Shown: positions 27,212 through 39,471, counted from the stretch's first letter. The stretch is 64,000 nt of DNA from Cellulomonas sp. SG140 (GCF_025770785.1 NZ_JANZLA010000008.1:153788-217787); one strand, 5' to 3'. Made by a program: numbers and translations. Notes: generated by a model from the sequence alone, not told the origin.

Positions 27212-28369
27212 GTGGCGCCAAGACGCACCGGTGCAGCGCGTGGCGCTCCGAAGACCGCCACGACCCGGGTCGTGACCCAGATCAACCGGACCGCGGTGCT
27301 CGACGCCATCCGCGCCTCGGGCCCGATGACGCGCCGCGACATCCAGGAGCACACCGGCCTCAGCTCGGCCACCGTGGAGCGGCTCTGCTCGTCGCTCGTC
27401 GCCGAGGGCCTGATCGTCGCGGACGGGGCCGAGCGCTCCGCGCGCGGACGTCCGGCCGTGCTCTACCGGCACGCTGGTGAGGGCCGCGTGGTCGCCGCCG
27501 TCGAGGTCTCCGCCTCCGGCGTGCGAGGCCGGCTCGTCGACCTGGACGGCCGCGTGGTCTACGTGGCTCCGGAGCTGCCGTGCGGCGAGGGCGAGGCGCC
27601 CCGTGGCGTGCAGGCGACGCTGCGCGTGACGGAGGACCTGCTCGAGCAGGCACGGACGCTGCAGAAGCCGTGCCTCGCGGTGGGGGTCTCCGTGCCGGGC
27701 GCGGTGTCGACCCCGGAGGGCCGGGTGCGTAACGCGGTCGAGCTCGGGTGGTACGACCTCCCGCTCGGCGACCTCCTGCGCGCGCGGTACGAGCTGCCGA
27801 TCGTGATCGAGAACGACGCGAACGCCGTCGGTTACGGCGAGTGGTCCCGCGGCGCGGGTGTCGGGTCGGAGCACCTGGTCGCCTTCGTGCTCGGCAACGG
27901 CGCCGGCGCCGGCATCGTCTCCGGCGGCAAGATCCTGCGCGGCAACCGGTCCGCCGCCGGTGAGATCGGGTTCCTGCTGGCCGACCGGTCGGCCTTCGAC
28001 GCTCTCTACACGCTGCAGGGCGACCTGGAGACGCGGATCGCCACGGCCAGCGGCTCGTCGGTCGGGGCGCTGCTCGACGCCGCCGTGGCAGGAGAGCCCG
28101 ACGCGGTCAAGGCAGCGGCCGAGGTCTTCGACTACGTCGGCATCGCCTGCGCCGCGCTCAGCGCGGTCCTCGACCCCGAGGTGATCGTGCTGGCCGGTCA
28201 GCTGGCGCGGCAGCCGCACTACTCGGTGAAGCAGGTGCGTCAGCGCCTGGTCGGCCGGATCACGTTCCCGCCGAACCTGATCGCGTCCCAGCTGGGCGAC
28301 GAGGCGGCGCTGACGGGGGTCGCGCAGATCGCGATCGACCGCGCGCGCGAGTCGATCTACCTCACCTGA
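27212..28369 (+). CDS. ROK-family transcriptional regulator
   Basis: About 385 residues: an N-terminal MarR-like helix-turn-helix (QINRTAVLDAIRASGPMTRRDIQEHTGLSSATVERL) and a ROK sugar-kinase-like domain with VVAAVEVSASGVRGRLVD, ENDANAVGYGEW and GNGAGAGIVSGGKILRGNRSAAGEIG. The conserved ROK zinc cluster CxCGxxGC is missing, and GFLLADR follows instead, so metal binding is probably lost. The start is uncertain: GTG at 27212 is used, with a GTG at 27272 as an alternative; neither has a strong ribosome site. It ends 8 bases into the convergent kinase gene. Likely controls the neighbouring kinase and ABC transporter genes; this is inferred from position. Confidence 0.88.
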   Translation: MAPRRTGAARGAPKTATTRVVTQINRTAVLDAIRASGPMTRRDIQEHTGLSSATVERLCSSLVAEGLIVADGAERSARGRPAVLYRHAGEGRVVAAVEVSASGVRGRLVDLDGRVVYVAPELPCGEGEAPRGVQATLRVTEDLLEQARTLQKPCLAVGVSVPGAVSTPEGRVRNAVELGWYDLPLGDLLRARYELPIVIENDANAVGYGEWSRGAGVGSEHLVAFVLGNGAGAGIVSGGKILRGNRSAAGEIGFLLADRSAFDALYTLQGDLETRIATASGSSVGALLDAAVAGEPDAVKAAAEVFDYVGIACAALSAVLDPEVIVLAGQLARQPHYSVKQVRQRLVGRITFPPNLIASQLGDEAALTGVAQIAIDRARESIYLT

Positions 28370-29306
28370 CGGCGCGGGCGCCGACCTGCGGGTCCTGGCC
28401 GGCCAGCTCCCGGGCGAGGGCGAGTGCCCCGGCGGCCGGAGGCGTCCGGGCCACCACGACCTCGATCGTCGGCTCGAGCTCGGCGAGGCGCGCGCGCAGC
28501 GCAGCCTCGTAGCCCGACTGGCCGAGCATGACGCCGCCGCCGACGACGACCGTGGTGCCCGTCGCCCCGCGGCCCCGCAGGCCGACGACCTCCTCGGCCA
28601 GCGTCCGGGCGGCCTCGTCGACGATCGCTCGCGCCGTCGCCGACCCCTCCTCCAGCGCCGTGAACACCTCGCGCGCGTGGCGGCCCCAGACCGCCGGGCT
28701 GAGGTCGGCTCGAGCCTGTGCGGCGAGCTCGGCGGCACCCGCGACCCCGAAGGCCTCCCGGACCCGCCGGTAGAGCACGTCGCCGTCGTCCTCACCGCGG
28801 TCGGCGGCCTCCAGCGTCGCGCGGACCGCGCTGTGCACCAGGTCCGGCGCACTGCCGCGGTCGCCGACCGGCCAGCCGTGCCCGTCCGCGGTGATCCGGC
28901 GCCCGTCCGCGGTGGTGCCGCTGACGATGGCGCCCGTCCCGACGATCATCTCGATGGTCGCGCGGTGGTCCGTGGCGTAGCGGAGCAGGTAGGCGTCGTT
29001 CACCACGGTCACCCGGCAGCCGAGGCCGGTCCGGAGCACCTCGGAGACGTGGCGCATCTGCTCGTCGGTGTCGCAGTCGTGGATGCCGGCCACGAGCACC
29101 GAGTCCGGCGTCACCTCGCCGCAGCCCTGCAGCAGCTCGACCAGGCGGTGGAGGTTGTCCGGGTCGGAGAACAGCGCGCCGGACCGCCAGCGTGCGGACG
29201 GGACGACGAGGTCGGCACAGGCTCCGGCGGAGTCCTCGGTGATCACCTGGGTCTTCGTCCCGCCGACGTCGACGCCGACGGCCACCAGGGGGTGCGAATC
29301 GCCCAT
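28362..29306 (-). CDS. BadF/BadG-type N-acetylglucosamine kinase-like protein
   Basis: A 314-residue ASKHA-fold kinase of the BadF/BadG/BcrA/BcrD group that includes eukaryotic-type GlcNAc kinase. Phosphate-binding motif 1 is VGVDVGGTKTQV (about 9-20), phosphate 2 is MIVGTGAIVSGTTADG, and VVVGGGVMLGQSGYEAALRA is the adenosine segment. Expected to phosphorylate an imported amino sugar or hexose. The ATG at 29306 is the start consistent with the family; the frame reaches 29351. Divergent from the ABC transporter operon, sharing a 286-bp regulatory gap, and convergent with the ROK gene with an 8-bp overlap. Substrate is unassigned. Confidence 0.87.
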   Translation of the reverse strand: MGDSHPLVAVGVDVGGTKTQVITEDSAGACADLVVPSARWRSGALFSDPDNLHRLVELLQGCGEVTPDSVLVAGIHDCDTDEQMRHVSEVLRTGLGCRVTVVNDAYLLRYATDHRATIEMIVGTGAIVSGTTADGRRITADGHGWPVGDRGSAPDLVHSAVRATLEAADRGEDDGDVLYRRVREAFGVAGAAELAAQARADLSPAVWGRHAREVFTALEEGSATARAIVDEAARTLAEEVVGLRGRGATGTTVVVGGGVMLGQSGYEAALRARLAELEPTIEVVVARTPPAAGALALARELAGQDPQVGARAVR

Positions 29307-29359
29307 GGACCTGCTCTCTCGCCTCGTGGAGTGCTGTGATGACGCTGCCATCGCTGCAC

Positions 29360-29369
29360 ATAACTACCA
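29360..29369 (-). promoter_or_regulatory. TGGTAGTTAT motif upstream of the kinase gene
   Basis: Reads TGGTAGTTAT on the minus strand, inside an AT-rich patch. A close copy, TGGTAGTGAT, lies on the plus strand at 29511-29520 in the divergent ABC transporter promoter. A shared half-site for one regulator is possible. Confidence 0.35.
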
Positions 29370-29495
29370 GACTGAGGGTAATCGCGCCAGCACCGGTCGG
29401 AGGCGCAAACCGGTCCGATTCACGCGTGTATCCGCACCCCGGGCCGCCGCCAGCGACCCAGCGCCGGCGTTACCGATTCGTTGTGTCCCGGATGC

Positions 29496-29525
29496 TTGAC
29501 CACTTTTTCGTGGTAGTGATACAAA
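29496..29525 (+). promoter_or_regulatory. Promoter with inverted repeat for the sugar ABC transporter
   Basis: TTGACC (29496-29501), 18-base spacer, TACAAA (29520-29525). The palindrome ACCAC-TTTTTC-GTGGT (29499-29514) overlaps the -35 box and spacer, a classic repressor position. This is one of the best -10/-35 pairs in the window. The adjacent ROK or a distal LacI-type protein may bind it. Confidence 0.6.
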
Positions 29526-29592
29526 AGGCGTCACCCGCTCGGCGCCGACGGATGTGCGACGCCGCTCCGCTCCGTGAAAGAGGGGTCCGCAC

Positions 29593-30873
29593 ATGAAGCA
29601 TCACGCCCGCACCGCGACCGCCGTCGTCGCCGGTGCCCTGCTCATCTCCCTGTCGGCCTGCTCCAGCGGCAACGGCAGCTCCGCAGGTTCCTCGACCTCC
29701 GCGGCCAAGAACGTCACCCTCAAGCTGGTCCAGTCCGGCGACGCCAACCAGGGCGGCGCCTTCCAGAAGCTCGCCGACGAGTACAAGGCGGAGACCGGCA
29801 CCACCGTCCAGATCGTCGAGGTGCCCAACGACAACCTGGCCACCCAGCTCCGCACCAGCGCGCAGGCCAACGACCTGCCCGACCTGGCGGCCGCCCCGAA
29901 CGTGGACCCCGTCTGGAAGGACCGGATCCTCGACCTCAGCGACATCGCCAAGGCCGCGAAGGTGAAGCCGACGCTGCTGGTGCAGGACCCCGGGGACAAG
30001 AAGGTCAAGGCGCTGCCGACGACGCTGACCGCGGTCGGCATGTTCATCAACAAGACCCTCTGGGACAAGGCCGGCGTCACGTACCCGAAGGACATCTCCG
30101 GCTCCTGGACCTGGGACGACTTCCAGGCCAAGGCGGACCAGGTGCGGACCGCGACGGGCGCCAAGTACGGTGCCGTGATGGACGCCTCGGCGCACCGCAT
30201 GCGCGCGTTCCTGTACCAGTTCGGCAGCGAGGGCGTCGTCGAGAGCAGCCCGGGCAACTTCACCACCAACGACAAGACGGCCCCGGCGCTGGAGTACTTC
30301 AAGAAGATGAACGACTCCGGCTTCATGCCGAAGTCGGTGTGGACGTCGGGTGACGACGCGAGCGCGGCCTTCAAGAGCGGCCAGGTGACGGCCTACATGT
30401 CCGGCGTCTGGCAGATCGCGGACTTCCAGGCCAACATCACCAACTTCCAGTGGGCCTCGGTGCCGATGCCGCAGCAGCCCGTCCGGGCCACCAACTACGG
30501 CTCGGCATCCTGGATGGTGGCCTTCAAGGGCACCGGCCACGAGCAGCAGACGCTCGACTTCATCAAGTGGCTGTACTCCCCCGCGCACTACACCGAGTAC
30601 TGCAACATCCAGGGCTGCCTCCCGGCGCTGGACGGCATCACGCCGACGTACAAGGCGAACGCCGACGCGTTCAAGCTGTACAACGACGAGATCGCTGCTT
30701 CCCCCGCCGTCTCGGCCAACCAGACCACGGACCAGCTCCGCAACGCCTACCTCGGCCGTGCACTGACCTCCGAGCCGCTGAAGGACGAGACCGTCAAGTA
30801 CCTCAACGGTGAGCAGACCCTCGACCAGACGATCAAGGCGATCCTCGACTCGACCAAGAAGCAGCTGAGCTGA
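29593..30873 (+). CDS. Sugar ABC transporter substrate-binding lipoprotein
   Basis: A 426-residue extracellular solute-binding protein (family 1, MalE/UgpB-like). The signal peptide MKHHARTATAVVAGALLISL ends in the lipobox LSAC with Cys23, so it is lipid-anchored on the outer face of the membrane. The mature protein has a Ser-rich linker, then VTLKLVQSGDANQGGAF and the late SWMVAFKGTGHEQQTLDFIKW region typical of the class. ATG at 29593 with GAGGGG upstream. It leads a transporter operon with two permease genes; no ATPase gene is in the window, so a shared MsiK-type ATPase encoded elsewhere is likely. Ligand unknown, probably an oligosaccharide. Confidence 0.94.
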   Translation: MKHHARTATAVVAGALLISLSACSSGNGSSAGSSTSAAKNVTLKLVQSGDANQGGAFQKLADEYKAETGTTVQIVEVPNDNLATQLRTSAQANDLPDLAAAPNVDPVWKDRILDLSDIAKAAKVKPTLLVQDPGDKKVKALPTTLTAVGMFINKTLWDKAGVTYPKDISGSWTWDDFQAKADQVRTATGAKYGAVMDASAHRMRAFLYQFGSEGVVESSPGNFTTNDKTAPALEYFKKMNDSGFMPKSVWTSGDDASAAFKSGQVTAYMSGVWQIADFQANITNFQWASVPMPQQPVRATNYGSASWMVAFKGTGHEQQTLDFIKWLYSPAHYTEYCNIQGCLPALDGITPTYKANADAFKLYNDEIAASPAVSANQTTDQLRNAYLGRALTSEPLKDETVKYLNGEQTLDQTIKAILDSTKKQLS

Positions 30874-30880
30874 CCCGGGC

Positions 30881-31014
<134 letters not shown>

Positions 31015-31074
31015 ACCCGCCCTCCCGCACCCCCGGCGGCCCGCCGTACGCGCAGTCCGAGCAGAGGAGGAACG

Positions 31075-32007
31075 ATGGACCGACCAGCGGCCACCCTGAC
31101 CCGACCGCGCACCGGTGCGCCGGTCCGGGTCAAGCGACGCGGGACCCCCCGGTACACCGGCCCTGCGCTCGTGCTCACGGGCGGCGTCATCGCGCTGTAC
31201 GCCCTGTTCTTCCTCTGGCCCGGCGTGCTGGGCCTCCTCTACAGCTTCACCAGCTACCACGGCTACGGGCCGCTGCACTTCATCGGCCTGGAGAACTACA
31301 CCTCGCTGGCGACCGACCCCACGTTCTACGCCGCCCTCGGCCGCACGTTCGTCTACACCGTGCTCTCGGTCCCGCTGGGCTACGCGCTCTCCCTGACGAT
31401 GGCGGTCGCGCTGACCAACGCGAACGCCAAGGGGAAGTCGGCGGCGCGGGTCATCTTCTTCCTGCCCTGGCTGGTCTCGCCGATCGTCACCGGGGTGATC
31501 TGGCGCTGGCTGTTCGGCGAGAACTTCGGCTTCGTCAACTTCGTCATCGGTGAGCTCGGGGGCCACCCGGCGCCGTGGGCCACCAACGCGAACCTCTCCC
31601 TGCTGGTGGTGATCTTCGCCTCGGCGTGGGCGGGCGCCGCGTTCAACATGCTCCTGTTCATCTCGGCGCTGCGGAACGTGCCGGTCTCGCTGTACGAGGC
31701 CGCCCAGATCGACGGCGCGAACGCCTGGCAGCGGTTCGCCCGGATCACCATCCCGGCGATCAGGCCCACCTCGGTGCTGGTGATCCTGCTGCTGACGATG
31801 GGGCAGATGAAGGAGTTCGCCCTGATCCAGGCGCTGAACAACGGCGGACCGGGCACCCAGAACCAGCTGATCGTCCAGTACATCTACACGACCGGGTTCG
31901 CGAAGTCCCAGGTCGGCTACGCCAGCGCCGCCTCGATGGTGCTGCTGGTGATCCTGATGGCGATCGCCCTGGTCCAGATCGCGATCAGCAGGAGGACCGA
32001 GAAGTGA
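31075..32007 (+). CDS. Sugar ABC transporter permease (MalF/UgpA-like)
   Basis: A 310-residue inner-membrane permease with about six transmembrane helices (first at ~28-50). The ATPase-coupling EAA loop is EAAQIDGANAWQRF (about 206-219), followed by ITIPAIRPT. A cationic cytoplasmic N-terminus (PVRVKRRGTPRY) fits the positive-inside rule. The ATG at 31075 has GAGGAGG at ideal spacing. Its stop overlaps the second permease start (GTGA at 32004-32007). The 5' side borders the homopolymer artefact, but the coding region itself is intact. Confidence 0.94.
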   Translation: MDRPAATLTRPRTGAPVRVKRRGTPRYTGPALVLTGGVIALYALFFLWPGVLGLLYSFTSYHGYGPLHFIGLENYTSLATDPTFYAALGRTFVYTVLSVPLGYALSLTMAVALTNANAKGKSAARVIFFLPWLVSPIVTGVIWRWLFGENFGFVNFVIGELGGHPAPWATNANLSLLVVIFASAWAGAAFNMLLFISALRNVPVSLYEAAQIDGANAWQRFARITIPAIRPTSVLVILLLTMGQMKEFALIQALNNGGPGTQNQLIVQYIYTTGFAKSQVGYASAASMVLLVILMAIALVQIAISRRTEK

Positions 32008-32894
32008 CGACCGCGACGCAGCTCTCCCGGACCGGCGAGCAGTCCACGACCCGGCCCACCCTCTCCCGCCGCCGGGGCTCGGCCACGCGCGCCATCCCGG
32101 CCACCACCATGCTGTGGGTCCTCGCGATCCTGATGGCGTTCCCGCTGCTGTGGTTCCTGCTGTCCTCGTTCAAGGGCGGCGGTGAGCTGTTCAGCTACCC
32201 GCTCAGCTTCCTGCCCAGGAAGTGGACTGTGGACGGGTACGTCCGCGCCTGGGCACGCGTCGACTTCCTCCGCTACTTCTCCAACACCCTGGTCGTCGCC
32301 ACGATCACCACGGCGCTCACGGTGTTCCTCTGCGCGACGGCGGGGTACGCGCTCGCCAAGTACCGCGCGCGGTGGTTGTCGGTGCTGTCGCTCTTCGTGC
32401 TGTCCATGACCATGCTGCCCGGCGAGGTCATCCTGAACCCGACGTTCAGCGTGGTGCTGCACCTGCACCTGTACAACAACCTGTTCGGCGTGATCCTGCC
32501 GTCGATCCTCACGCCGACCGGCGTGTTCATGTTCCGGCAGTTCTTCGTGTCGGTGCCGGACGAGCTGCTCGACGCGGCGCGCATCGACGGCTCCAGCGAG
32601 CTGTCGACGTTCTTCCTGATCATGGTCCCGCTGGCGCGGCCGATCATGCTGACGCTGGCGATCATCTCGTTCCAGTGGCGCTGGAACGACTACATCTTCC
32701 CGTTGATCATCCTGAACGACCCGAGCAAGTTCACGCTGCAGATCGCGCTGCGCTCCCTGATCGGCGCCCAGAACATCGACTGGGCGATCCTGCTCGCGGC
32801 GTCGGTGATCTCGATGGTGCCGCTGATGGTGCTGTACCTGGTGTTCCAGCGCTACATCACCAGCTCCGACATCGGCACCGGGCTGCGGGACTGA
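32004..32894 (+). CDS. Sugar ABC transporter permease (MalG/UgpE-like)
   Basis: A 296-residue partner permease with about six transmembrane helices. The EAA loop reads DAARIDGSSELSTFFLIMVP (near 190). The GTG at 32004 is preceded by AGGAGG inside the end of the first permease gene, so translation is coupled. It has the C-terminal YITSSDIGTGLRD tail, close to the usual GLxxGAxKG-type ending but divergent. With the binding protein and first permease it forms a CUT1-type importer lacking a local ATPase. Confidence 0.93.
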   Translation: MTTATQLSRTGEQSTTRPTLSRRRGSATRAIPATTMLWVLAILMAFPLLWFLLSSFKGGGELFSYPLSFLPRKWTVDGYVRAWARVDFLRYFSNTLVVATITTALTVFLCATAGYALAKYRARWLSVLSLFVLSMTMLPGEVILNPTFSVVLHLHLYNNLFGVILPSILTPTGVFMFRQFFVSVPDELLDAARIDGSSELSTFFLIMVPLARPIMLTLAIISFQWRWNDYIFPLIILNDPSKFTLQIALRSLIGAQNIDWAILLAASVISMVPLMVLYLVFQRYITSSDIGTGLRD

Positions 32895-32905
32895 GCGGCA
32901 GCCGG

Positions 32906-34648
32906 GTGGCCACCACATCCGGTGCACCGTGCTCGCCGGCCCTGGTCCGAGCGGCACGGGCCGCCCTCGACGCCCACCTGCTGGCCGACGGTCCGGTGGC
33001 GACCGACGCCGCACTCGCGGGCCATCGGGCCTGGATGCGTGCGGTCAAGGCGGCCGTCGTCGTCGGGCTGGCCGGCCAGGCGGGTGCGGCAGACGAGGCC
33101 GCGGCGTCGCGCTGGCTGTCCCGGCTCGAGGCGCTGCAGGTGGCCGACGGGCTGTTCGCCGCCGGCGACAACCTCGCGTCTCCCCCGGACTCGGCCTTCA
33201 CCGTCACCGACGTCGCCGCCACCGCGGCCGCGTTGCGTCGGCCGCCCGCGACGGCGTCCGCGTGGGTGGCGGGCGCCGCCGGTGCCGCACTCGGTGCCCG
33301 GCTCGAGCAGATCCTGCGCCGCGCCGTTCCCGCACTGGTCGTCGGCGGCGTCCACACCCCCAACCACCGGTGGGAGCTCTCCGGCGCCCTGGTCGGAGCC
33401 GCAGCGCTGCTGGAGGGACCTGCAGCGGCAGCCGCAGTCGACCGTGCTCGGGAGTGGCTGACCGAGGGCGTCGACCTCGACGCCGACGGGTTGTACTCCG
33501 AGCGCAGCGCCAACTACGCCGCCTACGTCAGCGGCCCGGCGCTGCTGCTGCTCGCGGAACGCCTGGGACGGCCCGCGCTGAGCGAGGCGGTGCACACCAA
33601 CCTGCACACGGTGCTCGACCTCACCACCCCCCGCGGCACCACGGAGACCGTGCACTCCCGGCGGCAGGACCAGCACGACGCCCGGTTCCCGCTCGGCCCG
33701 TTCCTCACCTTGTTCGCCCGCTTCGCGCCGACGTGCGACCGCTGCCGCGACGCTGCGGCCTGGGCGCTGCGGCTGCCCGGCGTCGACCCCGTCGACGCGG
33801 TCCTCCGCTGCCTGACCGAGGGCGACGTCGCGGCAGGCCTCGCGCTGGCCGACGAGCGGGGGGCGGCGACCGACGCCGAGCGGGCCGCCGGGGCGCTCGG
33901 GAGCGGCCAGCGGACGTGGGGCGCAGCGCGCCTGTGGCGCCGGTGGGGCGGAGCGGACTGGACGCTGGTCTACGGAGGTTCGGACGTTCCCGCCGCCGGC
34001 CGGGTGGCGTCCGGGCTGGCGTGCAACCCCACCTTCCTGCGCCTGGCGCGCGGCGACGTCGAGGTGGCGTCGGTGCGGCTGTCCCGCGACTTCTTCGGTC
34101 TGGGCCCGTTCCGTGCGACCGGTCTGCGCGCCGAGGGCGATCGCGTCGTGCTGTCGGAGGAGCTCGCGGCGAGCTACTACCAGCCGCTGCCCGTCGACGC
34201 CCACCGGCCCGACGGCGACTACACGCTCGAGTTCGAGGGCCGCTTCGCCTCCGCGATGGCGTTCTCGCAGCGGCCGCGGGACGAGCTGCGGCTGGAGACG
34301 CGGGTGGTCGTCGAGGTCCGCCCCGACGGGGTGGACCTCGAGGTGCGCACCACGGGACCCGCCACGGGTCACGCCCTGGAGATCGCCTTCGCCGACGAGG
34401 TGCAGCTCGAGGGCGCGGAGCCGGTGGGGCCGCAGCTGTCCCGGGTTGCCGGGGGCCCCGTCGTCGTGCGGGCCGGCGGCTCTGCCCTCACGGTGACCGC
34501 GCTGCCAGGCGGCGACTCGTCACCGGCGGTGTACTCCCCGGGCGAGGCCTACGAGTTCCTCGGAGGGACCGACGCGGTGGGCGGCCGGCGCCTCTACGTG
34601 ACGTGGAGCTCGCCGGGGACCCAGCGGGTCACGCTGCGCGCGCGCTGA
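32906..34648 (+). CDS. Unassigned 580-residue protein of the ABC sugar operon, possible alpha/alpha-toroid lyase or hydrolase
   Basis: Family not recognised with confidence. The first ~330 residues are helical, with GGVHTPNHRWELSGAL (about 148-163), LYSERSANYAAYVSGPALLLL (about 198) and TTETVHSRRQDQ near 248; the spaced Asn-His, Tyr and His-Arg clusters recall (alpha/alpha)6/7-toroid polysaccharide lyases such as heparinase II/III-like enzymes. The C-terminal third is beta-rich (ELRLETRVVVEVRPDGVDLEV), like the beta-sandwich of such lyases. No signal peptide. The GTG at 32906 is 12 bases after the permease stop, with a weak ribosome site. Placement in the transporter operon suggests processing of the imported saccharide. 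A glycan hydrolase is an alternative. Confidence 0.6.
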   Translation: MATTSGAPCSPALVRAARAALDAHLLADGPVATDAALAGHRAWMRAVKAAVVVGLAGQAGAADEAAASRWLSRLEALQVADGLFAAGDNLASPPDSAFTVTDVAATAAALRRPPATASAWVAGAAGAALGARLEQILRRAVPALVVGGVHTPNHRWELSGALVGAAALLEGPAAAAAVDRAREWLTEGVDLDADGLYSERSANYAAYVSGPALLLLAERLGRPALSEAVHTNLHTVLDLTTPRGTTETVHSRRQDQHDARFPLGPFLTLFARFAPTCDRCRDAAAWALRLPGVDPVDAVLRCLTEGDVAAGLALADERGAATDAERAAGALGSGQRTWGAARLWRRWGGADWTLVYGGSDVPAAGRVASGLACNPTFLRLARGDVEVASVRLSRDFFGLGPFRATGLRAEGDRVVLSEELAASYYQPLPVDAHRPDGDYTLEFEGRFASAMAFSQRPRDELRLETRVVVEVRPDGVDLEVRTTGPATGHALEIAFADEVQLEGAEPVGPQLSRVAGGPVVVRAGGSALTVTALPGGDSSPAVYSPGEAYEFLGGTDAVGGRRLYVTWSSPGTQRVTLRAR

Positions 34649-34758
34649 GCGCCGGCTCGCACCCGGTCTCGCGGAGCGGCGCGCCGTTCGCGTCGCGTCG
34701 GGCCCGATCGGCCGGATCCGGGTGAGGACGCGAGCGTGCGCCCGCCCGGCCGAGACGG

Positions 34759-35025
34759 TCAGGCGTCGAGGTCGGTCATCAGCAGCTCGGCGAGCCGGTC
34801 CAGCACCGCGCCGGCTGCCTCGTCGGGCGAGGCCAGCACCACCCGGTCACCATGCCCCACCCCGAGGGCCATCACCGAGAGCAGGCTGGCGGCGTCGACC
34901 GGGTCACCGCCGGGCTTGCCGATCACCACGGGCACACCGGCCTCGGCGGCGGCCTTGGAGAAGAGGGCCGCGGGCCGGGCGTGCAGCCCGGACGCCGATC
35001 CGACGGACACGGTCCTGTGCAGCAT
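34759..35025 (-). CDS. HPr-family phosphocarrier protein
   Basis: An 88-residue PTS phosphocarrier that relays phosphate from EI to EIIA. GLHARPAA (13-20) holds the phosphorylated His15; SLLSVMALGVGHGDRV near 45-60 is the second conserved region. The ATG at 35025 has GAGGAG seven bases upstream. It is the last gene of the EIIBCA-GH1-LicT-HPr operon. A sugar-specific HPr inside a bgl operon may be dedicated to it; no EI gene is in the window. Confidence 0.93.
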   Translation of the reverse strand: MLHRTVSVGSASGLHARPAALFSKAAAEAGVPVVIGKPGGDPVDAASLLSVMALGVGHGDRVVLASPDEAAGAVLDRLAELLMTDLDA

Positions 35026-35087
35026 GGTCGATCTCCTCGTCAGCAGGGGGTGGGGCACGGCGCGCAGCGAGGCGCGTCGCGCGGGTG

Positions 35088-35984
35088 TCAGTCGGCGCTC
35101 GGTCCGCGCGGCGGCCGTGGCTCGGAGCCGGTGGCGGACTCGGCGCTGAGCAGCCGTTGGACGTGCAGGCCCAGGTAGCCGAGCTCCTCGGAGGGCAGGT
35201 CGACGCCGTAGCGGCTCCGCACGTGCTCGCCGAGCAGCCGCGCCGTCTCGAGCGCCTGGGGGTACTTGGTACGCATCTGCTCGTACAGGAACCCGTCGTC
35301 CCGGTCGAGCAGCCGTCCGGTCAGCAGCCGGTCGGCGAAGAACTGCAGGTGCACGACGAAGCGGCGGTGGTCCTGGTCCTGCGGCGCCAGGGTGCGGCCC
35401 GTCCGGTAGGAGACGATCGCGACCATCTCCGAGATCAGGGTGGCCGCCCGGAGGGCGTCGAACGCGGACGCACCGTCGTTCCGGGCGTTGACCAGGTGGA
35501 ACGCGATGTTCGTCGCCTCGTCCTCCGGGAGGTCGAGGGTCAGCCGCTCGTTGACCAGCTGCAGCGCCTCGAGTCCCACCGCGTACTCGTCCGGGTAGTA
35601 CGTGCGCATCTCCCAGCTCAGCCGGTTCACCACCCGCATGCCCTGCGCGTGCCGCTCGGCGGCGAAGTGCAGGTGGTCGGTCAGCGCCAGGAGCAGGTGG
35701 GGGTGCAGGTCCACCTTGAGGCCTGTCCGCGCGAGTGCGATCACGTCCCGAGCCAGCAGGGCGTACGTCGCCGGGATCGTGCCGAGCAGGTCGACGAGCG
35801 CGCGGGAGTCGGGATCGTCGACCGGCAGGAACACCCGGTCCACCACGCCGTCGTCGACCGTCTCACCGGGTTTGTGCCCGTAGCCGATCCCGCGGCCCAG
35901 CAGGATGCACTCGTGCCCGTTCTCGTCCGTCGCGAGCACGACGCTCGAGTTCAGCACCTTCGTGATCCGCTGCGGCTGGGACAT
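35088..35984 (-). CDS. licT: BglG/LicT-family transcription antiterminator
   Basis: A 298-residue RNA-binding antiterminator. Residues 6-55 (ITKVLNSSVVLATDENGHECILLGRGIGYG) form the CAT RNA-binding domain, followed by two PRD domains with the regulatory His residues expected in HPHLLLALTDHLHFAAERH (PRD1) and HLVNA/ELGYLGLHVQRL (PRD2). The tail (EPRPPRGPSAD) is disordered. It lies 10 bases after the 6-phospho-beta-glucosidase stop. A matching RAT/terminator leader lies at 39400-39471 upstream of the operon, so the gene probably controls its own operon: phosphorylated by the EII when sugar is absent, active when sugar is taken up. Confidence 0.93.
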   Translation of the reverse strand: MSQPQRITKVLNSSVVLATDENGHECILLGRGIGYGHKPGETVDDGVVDRVFLPVDDPDSRALVDLLGTIPATYALLARDVIALARTGLKVDLHPHLLLALTDHLHFAAERHAQGMRVVNRLSWEMRTYYPDEYAVGLEALQLVNERLTLDLPEDEATNIAFHLVNARNDGASAFDALRAATLISEMVAIVSYRTGRTLAPQDQDHRRFVVHLQFFADRLLTGRLLDRDDGFLYEQMRTKYPQALETARLLGEHVRSRYGVDLPSEELGYLGLHVQRLLSAESATGSEPRPPRGPSAD

Positions 35985-35994
35985 CGGGGCTCAC

Positions 35995-39358
<3,364 letters not shown>

Positions 39359-39399
39359 GGTGAACTCCTTCGTTCCGTGCGTGGCCGCGTTCGGGCAAC

Positions 39400-39451
39400 A
39401 AAAAAGGACCTGACGGCGGCGGCACCGCGAGGTGCCACGACCATCAGATCC
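39400..39451 (-). terminator. Intrinsic terminator in the bgl operon leader
   Basis: On the minus strand, outer arms GGATCTGA (39451-39444) and TCAGGTCC (39413-39406) enclose an inner stem GGCACC-TCGC-GGTGCC (39436-39421), followed by six T (39405-39400). The 5' arm is shared with the RAT, so the terminator and RAT are mutually exclusive. It lies about 40 bases before the bglF start. Confidence 0.85.
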
Positions 39452-39471
39452 TGCCCGGAAACCGGTCACAT
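39444..39471 (-). promoter_or_regulatory. LicT/BglG-type ribonucleic antiterminator (RAT)
   Basis: Minus strand reads ATGTGACCG, loop GTTTC, then CGGGCAGGATCTGA. Against the E. coli bgl RAT (TTGTTACTG, loop, CAGGCAAAACCTGA) the pattern and spacing match, with GC-rich substitutions. The 3' end forms the terminator 5' arm. Comparison to the E. coli RAT is from memory. Confidence 0.75.

Noticed and set aside
23878..27372. 1164-codon minus-strand frame opposite the GH38 mannosidase
   Set aside because: No recognisable motif; the plus strand encodes a complete GH38 enzyme.
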